This document shows positions 27,706-27,755 of a DNA stretch of 27,755 bases, one piece after another. Source of the stretch: JBIOJM01 sp044450785 (lineage in GTDB: Bacteria; Planctomycetota; Planctomycetia; Isosphaerales; Isosphaeraceae); the NCBI GenBank assembly GCA_044450785.1, contig JBIOJM010000104.1, positions 1 through 27,755 on the forward strand, read 5' to 3'. A program made the translations under genes and the position numbers. The notes beneath the pieces were generated by a model. That model was not told the DNA's origin. It worked only from the letters and a program-made list of their open reading frames with translations, and made no database searches. Numbering within the stretch: the first letter of the stretch is position 1; each line of letters opens with the position of its first letter.

Positions 27706-27755
27706 TCATGCGGCCTCCGATTCCGCCAACCCTCGCACATCGATCTTGCCGGTGA
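27706..27755 (-). CDS. 3' end of a gene entering from the right, possibly an adenylate-forming enzyme
   Basis: On the minus strand the last codons read TGKIDVRGLAESEAA and a TGA stop at 27708-27706. The GKID-x-R-x-L pattern resembles the A10 motif near the C-terminus of acyl-CoA synthetases and nonribosomal-peptide adenylation domains, whose lysine is catalytic. With only 15 residues visible this is a tentative reading. Confidence 0.35.
   Translation of the reverse strand, partial: TGKIDVRGLAESEAA

Overview
The window looks like chromosomal DNA of a planctomycete, probably near Isosphaerales/Gemmatales. The best markers are the adjacent pair at 22454-26495: a PSD1/DUF1549/DUF1553 protein with an N-terminal haem c motif, and a twin-arginine DUF1501 protein. 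That pairing is a hallmark of Planctomycetes. The DNA is GC-rich with G/C-biased third codon positions, which is why many long antisense ORFs are only shadows.

Left part (1-6445): the 5' end of an unidentified minus-strand gene, a start-less coding remnant, then three consecutive plus-strand glycan genes. These are a GT-A glycosyltransferase, a methyltransferase/GT-B-like/GT-A-like fusion, and a TPR-GT9-like-DUF6165 fusion. A two-domain kinase (6460-8058) follows.

Middle part (8121-22103): a metabolic and stress island in two blocks. Block 1 centres on a divergent promoter region at 11776-11987. Rightwards it reads pyruvate:ferredoxin oxidoreductase and a coupled dihydroorotate-dehydrogenase-like flavoprotein. 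Leftwards it reads ferredoxin-NADP reductase and an ADP-forming acetate-CoA ligase fused to a GNAT domain. Together these can turn pyruvate into acetate, ATP and NAD(P)H. Block 2 is a minus-strand run: Hsp20, triple-BON protein, PRPP synthetase, phosphoribosyltransferase, erythromycin-esterase-family protein, double universal stress protein. Its content resembles the hypoxia/dormancy (DosR) regulon of mycobacteria, where Hsp20, a PRTase/esterase protein, USPs and a similar kinase are co-regulated. I infer a hypoxia/energy-stress island. No DosR box or regulator gene is visible.

Ahead of hsp20, 22104-22453 holds a strong sigma70-type promoter, an intrinsic terminator only about 50-80 nt downstream of it (a candidate small RNA or attenuated leader), two perfect inverted repeats and a possible heat-shock promoter.

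Right part (22454-27755): the DUF1501 and PSD1 genes, three tandem palindromic ~33-bp repeats, a 238-bp MITE-like element with 24-bp terminal inverted repeats, an intact DUF433 gene followed by a truncated DUF5615/PIN-like partner, and the last codons of a minus-strand gene that may encode an adenylate-forming enzyme. I saw no rRNA, tRNA, CRISPR array or transposase gene.
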